Shown here: piece by piece, positions 32,833 to 42,263 of the stretch
Layout: each line of letters opens with the position of its first letter
Position numbering within the stretch: the stretch's first letter is position 1
NCBI GenBank assembly: GCA_030077755.1
Contig: JAQJZZ010000008.1
Span: forward strand, 4,464,001 to 4,528,000
DNA length: 64,000 bases
Direction: 5' to 3'
Origin: Filosporella fistucella
Taxonomy: Eukaryota; Ascomycota; Leotiomycetes; Helotiales
Program-made: the position numbers and the translations under genes
Notes under the pieces: model-generated
Seen by the model: the letters and a program-made list of their open reading frames with translations, nothing else
Databases searched by the model: none
Told to the model about the DNA's origin: nothing

Positions 32833-34947
32833 TTACTTGAATATATCAAAGTCTGCAGCCCTTTCTAAACCTTCGTCTTTCGAACTATCTTTGACTGAGA
32901 TCTTGACAGGAAGACTATCAAGATATTTCGCCAGACACATGTCATTATGAGCAAGAGCAAGATCCATGATCGATTTCCCAGAATTATCCAATCTCGTCGG
33001 ATCAACCCCCGCCTCAACTAATACTCTCGCAAATTCTGCATTTTCACGGGCAGAGGCACGGCTGAGGATATTGAACAAGAACAACAAATGCAATGCTGTT
33101 CTACCAAAACGATCCTGGACATTGACATCAGCGCCGTAGTGAATGAGCCGCTTAACGATATTCAAGTCATCAAAATTAGAACCACATCTGAGTATAATTT
33201 GAAGGGCGGTGTATCCATCAAGCTTCCGTCGAACTGTGTCACCGATATCATTTTCATAGGCCCTCCTGGCATTGATATCAGCTCCAGCTTTCAATAGCAG
33301 TGAAATCAAATGCAAACTTGAATACTCCACCGCAAAGTGAAGAGGTGTATTCCCGAAAGCAGTTTTCCTATTGACACTGGCACGCTTCTGTAATAGGACC
33401 TCCACAGCTTTTACGGCGTCCTTTCTTGCAGCATAATGCAGAGCAGTCATTGATAGGAATTCACGATCCGTGTCTTTAGATTTGAATCTGCCTACTGCAC
33501 CCGGTATGGACATCACAACATCTGGATTGTCTCTACGCGATGGCAATAGGAGACGGAGCACCTCCGCTTCATTAGCTTCAGCAGCCATTTGGACAAGCCC
33601 TATGCGCCCGGGTTTCCACTTGAGCTTCGGATATATGTCGTCCTTCGCCCGCCTCTCGGGCCTTTCCCTGTCTACGTGATCCTCCCACGTGTACCCTATA
33701 CGGGTGTTTCCAGTGACCGCGTCTGCCAAAAGTTTGACTGCAATCCACTCCCCACATGCTGCTGAAGCAAATATAGCACTCACTCCTTGGAATAGCGCAG
33801 AAGCATCGCATCCCCTGTCCAGAAGCAACTTGAGCCCCGGTATGTCACCGTCCATAGCCATGGTGATCATTGCTCTTGCTGCCAGTCCAGGTGTGGCCGA
33901 TAAGTTTTGGTTACGAATTAAACTTTCTTCCCCAATCGAAGTATGCCCATAAACGGGGTGAATCTCCATTTCGCGAATGTCGAAGCCTTGATTCATGAGA
34001 CGTTCTCGGGTTACCTCCTCAAAAGCCGAAATGTTCCTCCTTCTTCCGTAGAGGTATATGTCTGATGATCCGGCCATTGCTGTCTCAATGGTGCGAGTTG
34101 GAAGTGCGATCCGGGAATCCCCAATGGCAGGCGAGCTAGAATCTTGACTTAATTGCTCTGATGAAGACAAGCTGGTTTCATGATGTGTCCTAGGCACGCC
34201 TGGCGAAGCCGAATTATTGAGAAGCCTGGTACTCACCACTCTAGCCGGTGGAAAGGCATCATCGGTGTAAATTGTTCCCTCATGAGCATCGACTTCTACA
34301 AGGTCCTCTGCCTCGTTCAATTGAGCCACTTTGCTCACAATTTCCATGATAGCATCACTGTTTTGATCGATGAACTCTTGCGGTACTCCTGAGCTCCTGA
34401 GCTCAACCTTCAACAACGGCCAACTTGCACTATCTTTTCCCTCCCGACGGACACTTATAACGGTTTTTGCTTTCGCTTTATCAGCTGTCATTCCAGCCTT
34501 CAACAGCTGATAAATGGTTTCAAGCATCGGTTCCATCCTCAGCAAAGCCGCAGCATTCAAACTCCCCACGAACGCATTGATACAGGCAATATGCACTGTC
34601 AGCTTTCCTCTTAACGCATCCAAGTCTTCCATACCAAGTCTAAATCTCAACCAGCTTCCCGGTCCTATGCCCTGATACTTTTGATATAGTTCCTGTAGTT
34701 CCTCCATCGTGCCGTGAAGATTAGCTGTGAGAAGAGACAATTCTGCTCTTCGTGTTGCTCCATAGCGATTTAGAGCAGATTTTGAATCTTCGGCCTGCGA
34801 TGATAAATTCAAGATAATAAGATTCAACGATTCCAGTTCTCTGCAGATCTCTGCAAATTCAGCTGGGGCTGATTTGAACGCTGTGTAAAGCTTCGTTGCG
34901 AGGGTCGCGACGGCAATGAAGTCACCCGCACCAAACCCAAACGACAT
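32833..34947 (-). CDS. ankyrin-repeat protein with fungal STAND-type N-terminal domain, single exon, 704 aa
   Basis: The N-terminus (MSFGFGAGDFIAVATLATKL, then CRELESLNLIILNL) matches the helical N-terminal domain found on fungal NLR-like STAND proteins. The C-terminal half carries ankyrin repeats: TALHYAARKDAVKAVEVLL, NTPLHFAVEY..ISLLLKAGAD, YTALQIILRCGS..VKRLIHYGADVN, TALHLLFLF..ARVLVEAGVD and a final partial repeat, with a weaker one around ITMAMDGDIPGLKLLLDRG. The usual central NACHT or NB-ARC P-loop is absent; the middle is a Ser-rich linker. It therefore looks like a signalling-domain-plus-ankyrin adaptor rather than a full STAND NTPase. Such proteins are linked to non-self recognition and heterokaryon incompatibility in fungi. 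The frame is intact. Confidence 0.88.
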   Translation of the reverse strand: MSFGFGAGDFIAVATLATKLYTAFKSAPAEFAEICRELESLNLIILNLSSQAEDSKSALNRYGATRRAELSLLTANLHGTMEELQELYQKYQGIGPGSWLRFRLGMEDLDALRGKLTVHIACINAFVGSLNAAALLRMEPMLETIYQLLKAGMTADKAKAKTVISVRREGKDSASWPLLKVELRSSGVPQEFIDQNSDAIMEIVSKVAQLNEAEDLVEVDAHEGTIYTDDAFPPARVVSTRLLNNSASPGVPRTHHETSLSSSEQLSQDSSSPAIGDSRIALPTRTIETAMAGSSDIYLYGRRRNISAFEEVTRERLMNQGFDIREMEIHPVYGHTSIGEESLIRNQNLSATPGLAARAMITMAMDGDIPGLKLLLDRGCDASALFQGVSAIFASAACGEWIAVKLLADAVTGNTRIGYTWEDHVDRERPERRAKDDIYPKLKWKPGRIGLVQMAAEANEAEVLRLLLPSRRDNPDVVMSIPGAVGRFKSKDTDREFLSMTALHYAARKDAVKAVEVLLQKRASVNRKTAFGNTPLHFAVEYSSLHLISLLLKAGADINARRAYENDIGDTVRRKLDGYTALQIILRCGSNFDDLNIVKRLIHYGADVNVQDRFGRTALHLLFLFNILSRASARENAEFARVLVEAGVDPTRLDNSGKSIMDLALAHNDMCLAKYLDSLPVKISVKDSSKDEGLERAADFDIFK

Positions 34948-35543
34948 TGCTAGTACGTGGTCTGAACTGTGGACTTCTTTTGTGTTGAGCCTGCAAGAAT
35001 TGTATATTTGGCAGTTCGATCAGAGGTACACGAGTGCGGCTGAGTGTAAACTTGACTAGTGCAAGAATGTGGCTTGTTGAGATGTCACCAGATCCACAAG
35101 ATCGGATTCTGGCTGTTAGGTTGCTTTTTTCTATCATGATCCTTGAGAACCAAACATGACAGCTACTGCCTGGGGACCGTGTGAATCGAATTATAATCGT
35201 AGTCGGGATAGAATTCAACGATACACTCACTCCCAACTGGTGGGTATGCAGTGATCGCAAAAGCCAAATTGGGTGTCCAAATTGACGCGGATTGCAGTCA
35301 AGGGATGTGATGGTAATCTATTGAGTGGCACCCAAACAGCAGATGTGCTCGAAGAGGGACAACCAGCATGCAGCCAGGTTGGCGCAGCAGGCAACTGATA
35401 GTATCAATGAGGGTAATTCCACCCGAAAGATTTTATTGGTCTTCATACCCATATCCCAAGCAGATTGGGAAATGCCAACGCTCCATACATTTTCCGTATT
35501 CTGGGGGTGCTGCAAATGGAGAAATCTCCAAACGTTTTATCCC
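34948..35543. other. intergenic, promoter of the ankyrin gene
   Basis: About 600 bp between two minus-strand genes. Open frames on both strands lack features. No regulatory motif was recognised. Confidence 0.45.
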
Positions 35544-36364
35544 TTAATTTGCCTTCTTTTTTTCCCCAATATTCAAACTGGTAGAGATTACACCGTTGCG
35601 AACCATAAACGCATTCTTCATATCCACATAGCTGTGATACAATGCATATAGTGGAAGGAACACCCAAAGCATATTGAAGAATACTAGGTAAACCCATTTG
35701 AACATGAAATTGCTGGCATCGAGGTTTTGGTTCGCGGTAAGCCATTCTGGGCAGAAAGTCATGAAGCCTATTATCGTTATCCACATTTCTTTTTTTCTCA
35801 ATCCAACAACTTACCTCCGTAGATCTCCCCAGTTGCCAAAACAGTCATCCAGAACGCTACCATATAGTCTCTCTTACTGATGCCATAGCAGATGTACAGT
35901 GCGAGAGGTCCAGCACACAAGACTGTCAAAAGCTCCAAACTGATGACAGTCAAATCTGCACCTCCCCATCTTTTGTCGGCCTGCGCGTACACCATCCACA
36001 GTTTTGTGGCCCAATTGTCTCCATAAGCAGCTCCATATAGTCTGTCGGGGCGACCCAGGAAGTTGCTAATCAAGGCTGGATGATGGATTGCGGGGTCGAA
36101 TGTGGCAGACGTGAAGAAGCAGTTCCAGAGAAATGAACCCTCGAAGATTGTATGAATTAGGAAGTCGAAAGCGTGCCAAATAAATAGTATACGAAGACGA
36201 CCAGGAGTTGAAGGCTGTAGGACTCGGAGAGAAAGAATATAGGAGGCATTGAGGAGGACAAGGACAGCTGCAAGGGAAATTAAAGTCGTGGTATCGATGT
36301 GATCCATAATGGACCCGGTGGAGATTTTCGAGGACATTTCGGGATTGAATCGAGAGTTATTCAT
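35544..36364 (-). CDS. EXPERA-domain, emopamil-binding-protein-like sterol delta8-delta7 isomerase, 2 exons, 257 aa
   Basis: Exons 36364-35815 and 35767-35544; the intron is GTAAGT..TAG, phase 1. Four to five TM segments fit the EBP fold. Residues expected at the active site are present: H and E in WHAFDFLIHTIFEGSFLWNC, and an acidic D..E pair in RWGGADLTVISLELLTV. The C-terminus has the EXPERA hallmark CPEWLTANQNLDASNFMFKW followed by VYLVFFNMLWVFLPL. In animals EBP isomerises the delta8 sterol bond in the ER. Fungi do this with the unrelated ERG2, so the role here may be parallel or on another substrate. The terminal EKKKAN is consistent with a KKxx-type ER-retrieval signal only loosely. 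It is predicted to be an ER membrane protein. Confidence 0.87.
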
Positions 36365-36879
36365 GCAATTGCAAATGCTCTGCCGTCGATGTTATCTGAT
36401 TTCAAGATTTGCGCTGTACAAAAATTATTGTGGTGAATTTTGGTGTTGAAACGTGGAGAAGCATGTTGAGCTGTTGAGCTTGTTCAGGTACCGCTCCGCT
36501 AGCGCGGCGCCACATAAATTTGAAGATGGTAGGTATCTACTACTTCATCAGCTTCCGAGCATTGCAAAGCATACAGTACAGGATCTATTGTTTGATACAA
36601 CGTCTCAATAACCCGAAAGTACAAGCTCAGTAAGTTCCCTTTCTGTTTGAAGCTGAAGCCGCATGTACATATTCGGCCATTTCTCTGTCCCTGTTGCATG
36701 GATTTTCCTCGGATTCTCATCACATCTCTAAATATCTACATTTTGACAGCCAGTTCGCAGAAGCTGATCTTTCTGCTTTACATCTGTACCCCTTTAACGA
36801 GCTCAAATTATACTCCTACCTTTATTTTGACACAGTATAGGCCATGCAGTGGTAATATTCCTTTGAATATAGATGTCAA
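36365..36879. other. intergenic, no gene seen
   Basis: About 515 bp between two minus-strand genes, containing the presumed EBP-like promoter and the TolB-like gene's 3' UTR. No coding feature stands out on either strand. Confidence 0.45.
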
Positions 36880-38817
36880 TCAATACAAGCTATACAACAC
36901 CTCATTCGGCAGATACAAAGGCATCGAATCTTCCCACATACTATCCGTCAACATCTTCTTCTCTGATCCATCGGCATTCATAACGAAAATCTGTCCATAT
37001 GGCTGAAACGTATTATCATATAATGCCGCCTCCGTTCGAAACCCATACATCCCACTACTCCACATAATTCTACCATCAGCTGTCCACACAGCATGCGCAT
37101 CATTTGCTCCGCTACTCGTTAGGACCTTAAGGTTCGTCCCATCAGGAGAGATGGTACAGATGTCAAAATTTGTCACATTCATTTTTCGTGTGAATACGAT
37201 GCTTTTTCCATCCGGCGAAAAATATGGCAGGTTGTCGCTTGAAGTTGTCAGGACACGCACACTCTTGTCATTCAAATCCATGACGCGAAGACCAAACTCG
37301 CTACCCCAGACACGATATACAAGGTATCTCCCATCATGCGAGTAGCTTGGAAAGCCAGAGTTGATGCTACCGTTTGTGAGCTGCTCGTAATATGATCCGT
37401 TGGCTGTTGCACGATATATATACGCGGTGTATACAGCTCGTTCCTGGAACCAAGATCCAAGTCCAAAAGCTATCCATTGTCCATCTGGAGACCAAGTTGG
37501 TTGAAAAGCACCTGCGAGACCCTTGACAACAAGCGCTGCGTCGACTTGGCCAGTGGCAAAGACATCAAATGCGACGTGCTGGTTTGACCCATCTGGATTC
37601 ATGGTGACAATTGAGGAATTTCCGAGTTGTTTCTGGGTCAAAGCAAGTTTGCCTTGAAGAGATAATTGAGGAAACACATCTGTGAAACGATAGTCCCAGT
37701 CAGAGTCCCACGAGTAAAGTTGCTTTTCCATTGGGCGAATGGTCCAACCCACTTTCTCATAGACGACTGTCTTTCCATCTGGAGACCAAGTTGGAGAGCG
37801 CATAGCACCGAACACTGGAGCGAGTCCGGATGTGTAGTTCAGACCTGCTTGGTCAGTTGGACCTTTGACAAGAAATGCAATTGTGCTGTTGTTAATATAT
37901 TGAGGCAGTAATTTAAGTCCAACTCCGGATGTCTCCTCCACTCTATCAAGCCCCGTAGCAAAATCAATGGACACAATTTGCGAATCTGTGCTATTGAGAT
38001 CTTCAGGGCGATGTGCATTCCATGTATCTTCACGAGTCAACTCGTGATAGACGACCCGTTTCCCGTCAGGAGACCATTTTGGAGACCCAAGACAATAACC
38101 CGATTTCGTTGCGAGCTGTCGGAATCCAGTTCCATCGGGTTTGATGACATAGATGGAAAGTTCCTGTGTATGTTCCCATCCGGTCCCATTGCCATGACCA
38201 ACCCACGCTGTATTGCGATCTGATGAGAAGGCAAGCCATTCGCCATCCGGCGACCAGCTAGGTTGGAAATATCCATCTGGACTCCAAGAAACACCCTTGA
38301 CTGCAGCTGTATTGGTGAGATTTGTTTTTGTTCCCGTCTTGAGATCCATCACCCAGATATTGGCAACATATCCGTTTGCAGTCGATACATAAGCGGCCAT
38401 ACTTCCATTTGGAGAAAACACCATCGCATCCTCGAACGAAGACGTCGCTACCATTTTCTCCAGTCCGCTGCCATCTGATCGTACTTTGTACAAATCTGAA
38501 TTCCCATCTCCGTTTCGTTCGGAAGTGAAAGTGATCCAGTTCCCATCTGGCGAGAAGCTGGCGTGATAATCAAAATTTGAATCATTCAGCAGTTTTCGCT
38601 CATTCGTTCCATCTGCGTTCGCGAGATATAAAGTCGAGGTCGAAGGACCAATTCGATTCATGAGCATTGCTCCTTTTCTGCCATTTGCTGGAAGTCCTCT
38701 CGCAGAGTAAGTATTGACAAATCCTTGAAATTCCCTCTCGAAGTTCAAACTTCCTCTGTGGAATTTGGCGAGACTGCCAACGGCCAAGCCGAGGAAAGCA
38801 ATGAGTGAGGGTCGCAT
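36880..38817 (-). CDS. secreted TolB-like PD40 beta-propeller protein, single exon, 645 aa
   Basis: The N-terminus is a signal peptide (MRPSLIAFLGLAVGSLA). At least nine PD40/WD40-like repeats follow, each centred on a W/F-S-P-D-G motif: SFSPDGNWITFTS, VFSPNGSMAAYVS, SWSPDGEWLAFSS, KWSPDGKRVVYHE, TWSPDGKTVVYEK, TWSPDGQWIAFGL, SYSHDGRYLVYRV, YFSPDGKSIVFTR and VWTADGRIMW. Intervening blades carry DLYKVRSDGS-type strands. About a dozen N-glycosylation sequons support secretion. There is no TM or GPI segment. TolB-like propellers are common in bacteria and scattered in fungi; secreted fungal members have no established function and may bind carbohydrate or protein. Lack of introns over 1.9 kb contrasts with most neighbours and is compatible with old bacterial transfer, but not proof. 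Confidence 0.92.
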   Translation of the reverse strand: MRPSLIAFLGLAVGSLAKFHRGSLNFEREFQGFVNTYSARGLPANGRKGAMLMNRIGPSTSTLYLANADGTNERKLLNDSNFDYHASFSPDGNWITFTSERNGDGNSDLYKVRSDGSGLEKMVATSSFEDAMVFSPNGSMAAYVSTANGYVANIWVMDLKTGTKTNLTNTAAVKGVSWSPDGYFQPSWSPDGEWLAFSSDRNTAWVGHGNGTGWEHTQELSIYVIKPDGTGFRQLATKSGYCLGSPKWSPDGKRVVYHELTREDTWNAHRPEDLNSTDSQIVSIDFATGLDRVEETSGVGLKLLPQYINNSTIAFLVKGPTDQAGLNYTSGLAPVFGAMRSPTWSPDGKTVVYEKVGWTIRPMEKQLYSWDSDWDYRFTDVFPQLSLQGKLALTQKQLGNSSIVTMNPDGSNQHVAFDVFATGQVDAALVVKGLAGAFQPTWSPDGQWIAFGLGSWFQERAVYTAYIYRATANGSYYEQLTNGSINSGFPSYSHDGRYLVYRVWGSEFGLRVMDLNDKSVRVLTTSSDNLPYFSPDGKSIVFTRKMNVTNFDICTISPDGTNLKVLTSSGANDAHAVWTADGRIMWSSGMYGFRTEAALYDNTFQPYGQIFVMNADGSEKKMLTDSMWEDSMPLYLPNEVLYSLY

Positions 38818-39704
38818 TTTCGATTTCGTTTGACCAGTGTGAGAATGACCTGAATAGAAAGAGAAATCTAGCTTTCATCTTGTTGACTTATAAGTCACCT
38901 CCTAATTCTTGGTATTCAAAATCTAGGGTCCTCTAAAAAGTCCATGACCCACCATGAACCCGGGACTAATTGTCCATTTATCGGACCCGAACTTCCTTAA
39001 ATGCAAGTGTTCGGAGCTCATTCTCAAAGGAAGGCATCCAAGATTTCTTTTGAGTATGAAAAAGTTCATAAATATCGACAATCGCAAGGAGTTCCTTGAC
39101 CAATTGTGGATCCGGGGGTTAAGCTTGCTCGTCGGTGCCGGACCGCACTCCACTCCGGCACCTAGATGTGCAAAGGTACTGTAATTGAAAATGTGGACGA
39201 GATCTGATTGTCCATTACGATTGGTGCAAGGAGATTTTGTGACGGGATGATTTGCATGGACGCCAGGTCCCGACTCGGTCCCGAGGGGAATTGTTTTCGA
39301 CCTCCTGTCACTTGTCGATATCACGACTGTAGTCTCCAGAAGCACCGAGGTGCAGTAATGGAAACAACACTGAAACACGTCAATTGATTTCATAGTCTCG
39401 AGAAATCGCGTCACCTTCCGACTTTCTCTCCCTACAGATTTTTGATTCTTTTCCACGAATTGAGCGATACTCACTTTCTCTTGCTCAGCGAGTCCGCCTG
39501 AAACGGTGTGCCGAAAATCCAGTCTATGATTTCTATTAAACTGGTCTCTGTAATTGCGTTTCATTGGTTTTTTAACTATCTCACAAGACCGCAAACAGAG
39601 ACTTACAAGTGGAGATATAGGACCAAACCGCCAAGAGCAGAATTTCCCATCCCTCTATCCAAATTCACCTTCTTGTACACTACTTCTAAATTTCGCATTA
39701 CCCC
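38818..39704. other. intergenic, no gene seen
   Basis: About 890 bp between two minus-strand genes. A 223-codon minus frame (38923-39594) has no ordered domain, no ATG context of note and shadow-like composition, so it is not called. Confidence 0.45.
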
Positions 39705-40519
39705 TCACAACTTGCCCTGTTCCTTCAACCTCTCAGCAAAACTCTTTGGAGGCTTCCCATCAATCATCAGTTCCATTCCCGAGTCTGCTTCTACAAACGT
39801 GTCAGTGAAATTCTCCCACTTCGTTTCAGAACAGGGCAAAATAAGAGAATCAAAAACTTACTTTCCCTCGCTTCTCTATACCCCCTCCTCCCAGCGACTC
39901 TCTCCAGATACCCCAAAATTCCCATGTAATCTCCCAACTCAAGGGGGTAAAAACACCTCATAGTCGTCAAACTAAATACAATCATGATGTCTGCTACCGT
40001 GAACCTATCTCCAGCCAGCCACTCGTTAGTTGATAATCTCTCATCTAAGAATTTCAGCAGCGTAGCTAGTCTTTCCAAAGCGCGAACAGCGGGAGCGGAA
40101 GTGAGAGATGGGTCCAGGCGGGATATCGTTAGGAGCGAGAGAATGTGGGGTTGGAAAGTCCCGTTTGAAAAGTGAAAATAGAACAGATAGTCTGTGTAGT
40201 TCTTCTCGTGTGGTTTGATATTTAATTGGGGCGAATTGCTCGATTTTCCGTAAACATTAAGGATATATTCCACGCAAGCCGCTGACTCAAAGAGTGTGAT
40301 ATGTTCTTCTCCATTTGAGTTTCGACCTTGAGACTCGGAGGAGGGAGAATCGATAATGATTGGAGCTTGGCCGAGGGGAGATAATTCTCTGATGGATGGA
40401 GGAGAGAAGAATGGTGCCCGTTGGTGGAGGACCAGGGTGTAGGGTATACCGAGTTCTTCGCATAACCAGGGAATGCGCTCGGATTGGGAGAATTGGAGGT
40501 GATGGACTGTGAGAGGCAT
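39705..40519 (-). CDS. glutathione S-transferase, 2 exons, 247 aa
   Basis: Exons 40519-39862 and 39790-39705; the intron is GTAAGT..TAG, phase 1. The start at 40519 gives MPLTVHHLQFSQSERIPWLC, a thioredoxin-fold N-terminus with the Ser-rich active-site region S-Q-S-E-R. SPLGQAPIIID holds the cis-Pro, and LFESAACVEYIL the glutathione gamma-glutamyl-binding E-S. The C-terminal helical domain has the N-capping motif in DRFTVADIMIVFSL. Exon 2 adds DGKPPKSFAERLKEQGKL, without which the protein would end in non-homologous residues. It conjugates glutathione to electrophiles, or reduces peroxides, in the cytosol. The subclass is near the fungal Ure2/GTT1-like group; not resolved further. Confidence 0.92.
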
Positions 40520-41740
40520 TTTCACTTGTTCTTTGCGCAAATTCTCTTCCCAGAATAGTTGTAGTAGAAAACAAAATTTGGTTCAAAGACGTGAAATAGA
40601 CGACAGATTTAGATGATGTGAAAGGAATATCGTGAAAATATAAAAGATTTAGTTAGATATTAGAGATGAAACCAATGCAGCATAGGAACTGCCTTATATA
40701 CCGAAGCAAAGTAGCCGAGGTGTAGTAAAAATGGGAGAGGGAACTATCCGCATTACTGTCAGCACGATATTCCAGAACATGAAGCTTGGCTATGCTGAGT
40801 TATCAGATCCGTGTTTTACTCTTCATACATAAGTGAATGGGGTAATTGATCAGATTATTGTTCAAATTGAGTACATCAAATTTGAAAAGAGTCATAGGAG
40901 TGATTGAATCTGATGTCAGCAATATGTATGAGTCTTTTTAAGCTTCTTTTAAGAGGAGGTTGGGTCTCGTATCAGCGGACCTTGTGAGGAAAGTTATCTC
41001 CGAGACTCCGATCCGAGACCCGGTATGACATGTGGAGCATGAGGTCAACGGAATACTTCACATCTGCTCCATAAGATTGTGATCGTGAATTTTATGTTAT
41101 CCAGAAATGATTAAACATGAGAGAAGTATAATTGAGGAAAAGAAAAGTCAATGAGAGATGGTGGGTGATGGTGTGGATTCGGACAGCGGGTAGCTGAAGG
41201 TTAAAGTGAGAAAGCAACAGCAGGGAATCAAAGTCGAAATGTCACATTGGAAATGGATTGAGATGTCATATTGAAAGCATGAAGGACTCGTTTCAATATG
41301 GTCCAAGCTTGCATCTTGTACGGACTTTTGTAAGCAGTTATAGAGGTCGAGAAAAGTCCCGGATGAGTTGTGACACAGTTCTCAAGACGGGAGAGAAGTA
41401 TGCCAAAATAAAAGGATACATTGAATCACGAGCATGTGGGATTTCACAGGGAATTCCTTAATATAGGTGAGCAATCCAAAGGCGCGGTAGTATGTCTAAA
41501 AATTAATGATGGGCGGTGAAAATTTGGGGCAAAATTAGAAGCTCAAGCACGTCACTTTCACATTATATTTCAGAACATCAAATGTAGGCAGGAAGCTGAT
41601 ATTGCTAACTACCAATTACTATCCGGGTATTGCACCTCTGACTTCTGTCTCGATGATCCCATTCCCAACGCCGTTCCACCGTTAAACCATGCATTCATCC
41701 ATCATACATCTCTCATCGAAAGGTAGAAAGGGTAGAGCAT
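40520..41740. other. 1.2 kb intergenic, no gene seen
   Basis: AT-rich sequence with only short frames (for example 41258-41461). It holds the GST promoter and the 3' flank of the grg-1-like gene. No repeats or RNA genes were recognised. Confidence 0.45.
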
Positions 41741-42139
41741 CTAGTGCTTGGCAGCCTCTGTATTGGTGATAAAGTTAGACTCGTTCTGTAGTTTGCAGAT
41801 GTAAGAAGGTGGGATGGGGTATGGGAGGATAAGACAGTAAAATATGCTGTAGGAGAAGAAGACATACCCTTGTGGACATCGGCCTTGGTCTCGTGAGAGG
41901 TTTGGTCGATCTTGTCTCCGATGGCATCCTTTGCAGCAGTGGCACGGGAGCTCAAGCTGGCATCAGAGTCCTTGGCGACTTGCTTGTTGGCCTCCTTGGA
42001 AGCTTGGGCACCGGTACCTTGGACGGACTCGGCGACGTAATTGGCAGCGTTCTGGAAATGTTAGATATGATGATGAGGAGAATGAGGCAGATGAAGCTCT
42101 GCTGAGACGGAAGAGAAAGCTCACCTTGATGGTCTCCAT
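41741..42139 (-). CDS. grg-1: glucose-repressible / clock-controlled GRG-1 (CCG-1)-like protein, 3 exons, 71 aa
   Basis: Spliced from 42139-42125, 42051-41868 and 41757-41741; the first coding exon is only 15 nt and the last 17 nt, so most gene callers would miss the ends. Joined, the protein begins METIKNAANYVAESVQG and ends ADVHKEAAKH, matching Neurospora GRG-1/CCG-1 in length, start and finish, with A-S-K-E-A-N-K-x-V-A-K-D-S in between. The protein is small, hydrophilic, alanine- and lysine-rich, with no Cys and no signal peptide. In Neurospora this transcript is strongly induced by glucose starvation, light and the clock; the biochemical role is unknown. It is probably highly expressed here, and codon use (GCC, AAG, CTC-type) is more biased than in neighbours. 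Confidence 0.93.
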
Positions 42140-42247
42140 TTTGATTTTAAGTTGTTTGTTTGTTTATTGAGGAAGTTGTTTGAAGTTGTATGTGATTGAA
42201 GTTGTTTGTGTATGAAGAAGAAATGCTTCTGGTGGGAGGAGGAGCTG

Positions 42248-42263
42248 TATATATGCTACCCCT
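42248..42263 (-). promoter_or_regulatory. TATA box and STRE-like element of the grg-1-like gene
   Basis: On the minus strand AGGGG (plus CCCCT, 42259-42263) lies just upstream of TATATA (42248-42254), about 110 bp before the ATG at 42139. AGGGG is the stress-response element core in fungi. This arrangement suits a stress- or starvation-induced gene; function is inferred from motif and gene identity only. Confidence 0.5.

Noticed and set aside
38923..39594. 223-codon minus frame upstream of the TolB-like gene
   Set aside because: No recognisable motif or secondary-structure pattern; composition like non-coding DNA.
39508..39963. Plus frame with a signal-peptide-like start (MISIKLVSVIAFHWFF)
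   Set aside because: Lies antisense over the 3' end of the well-supported GST gene, and the rest is the shadow of that gene.
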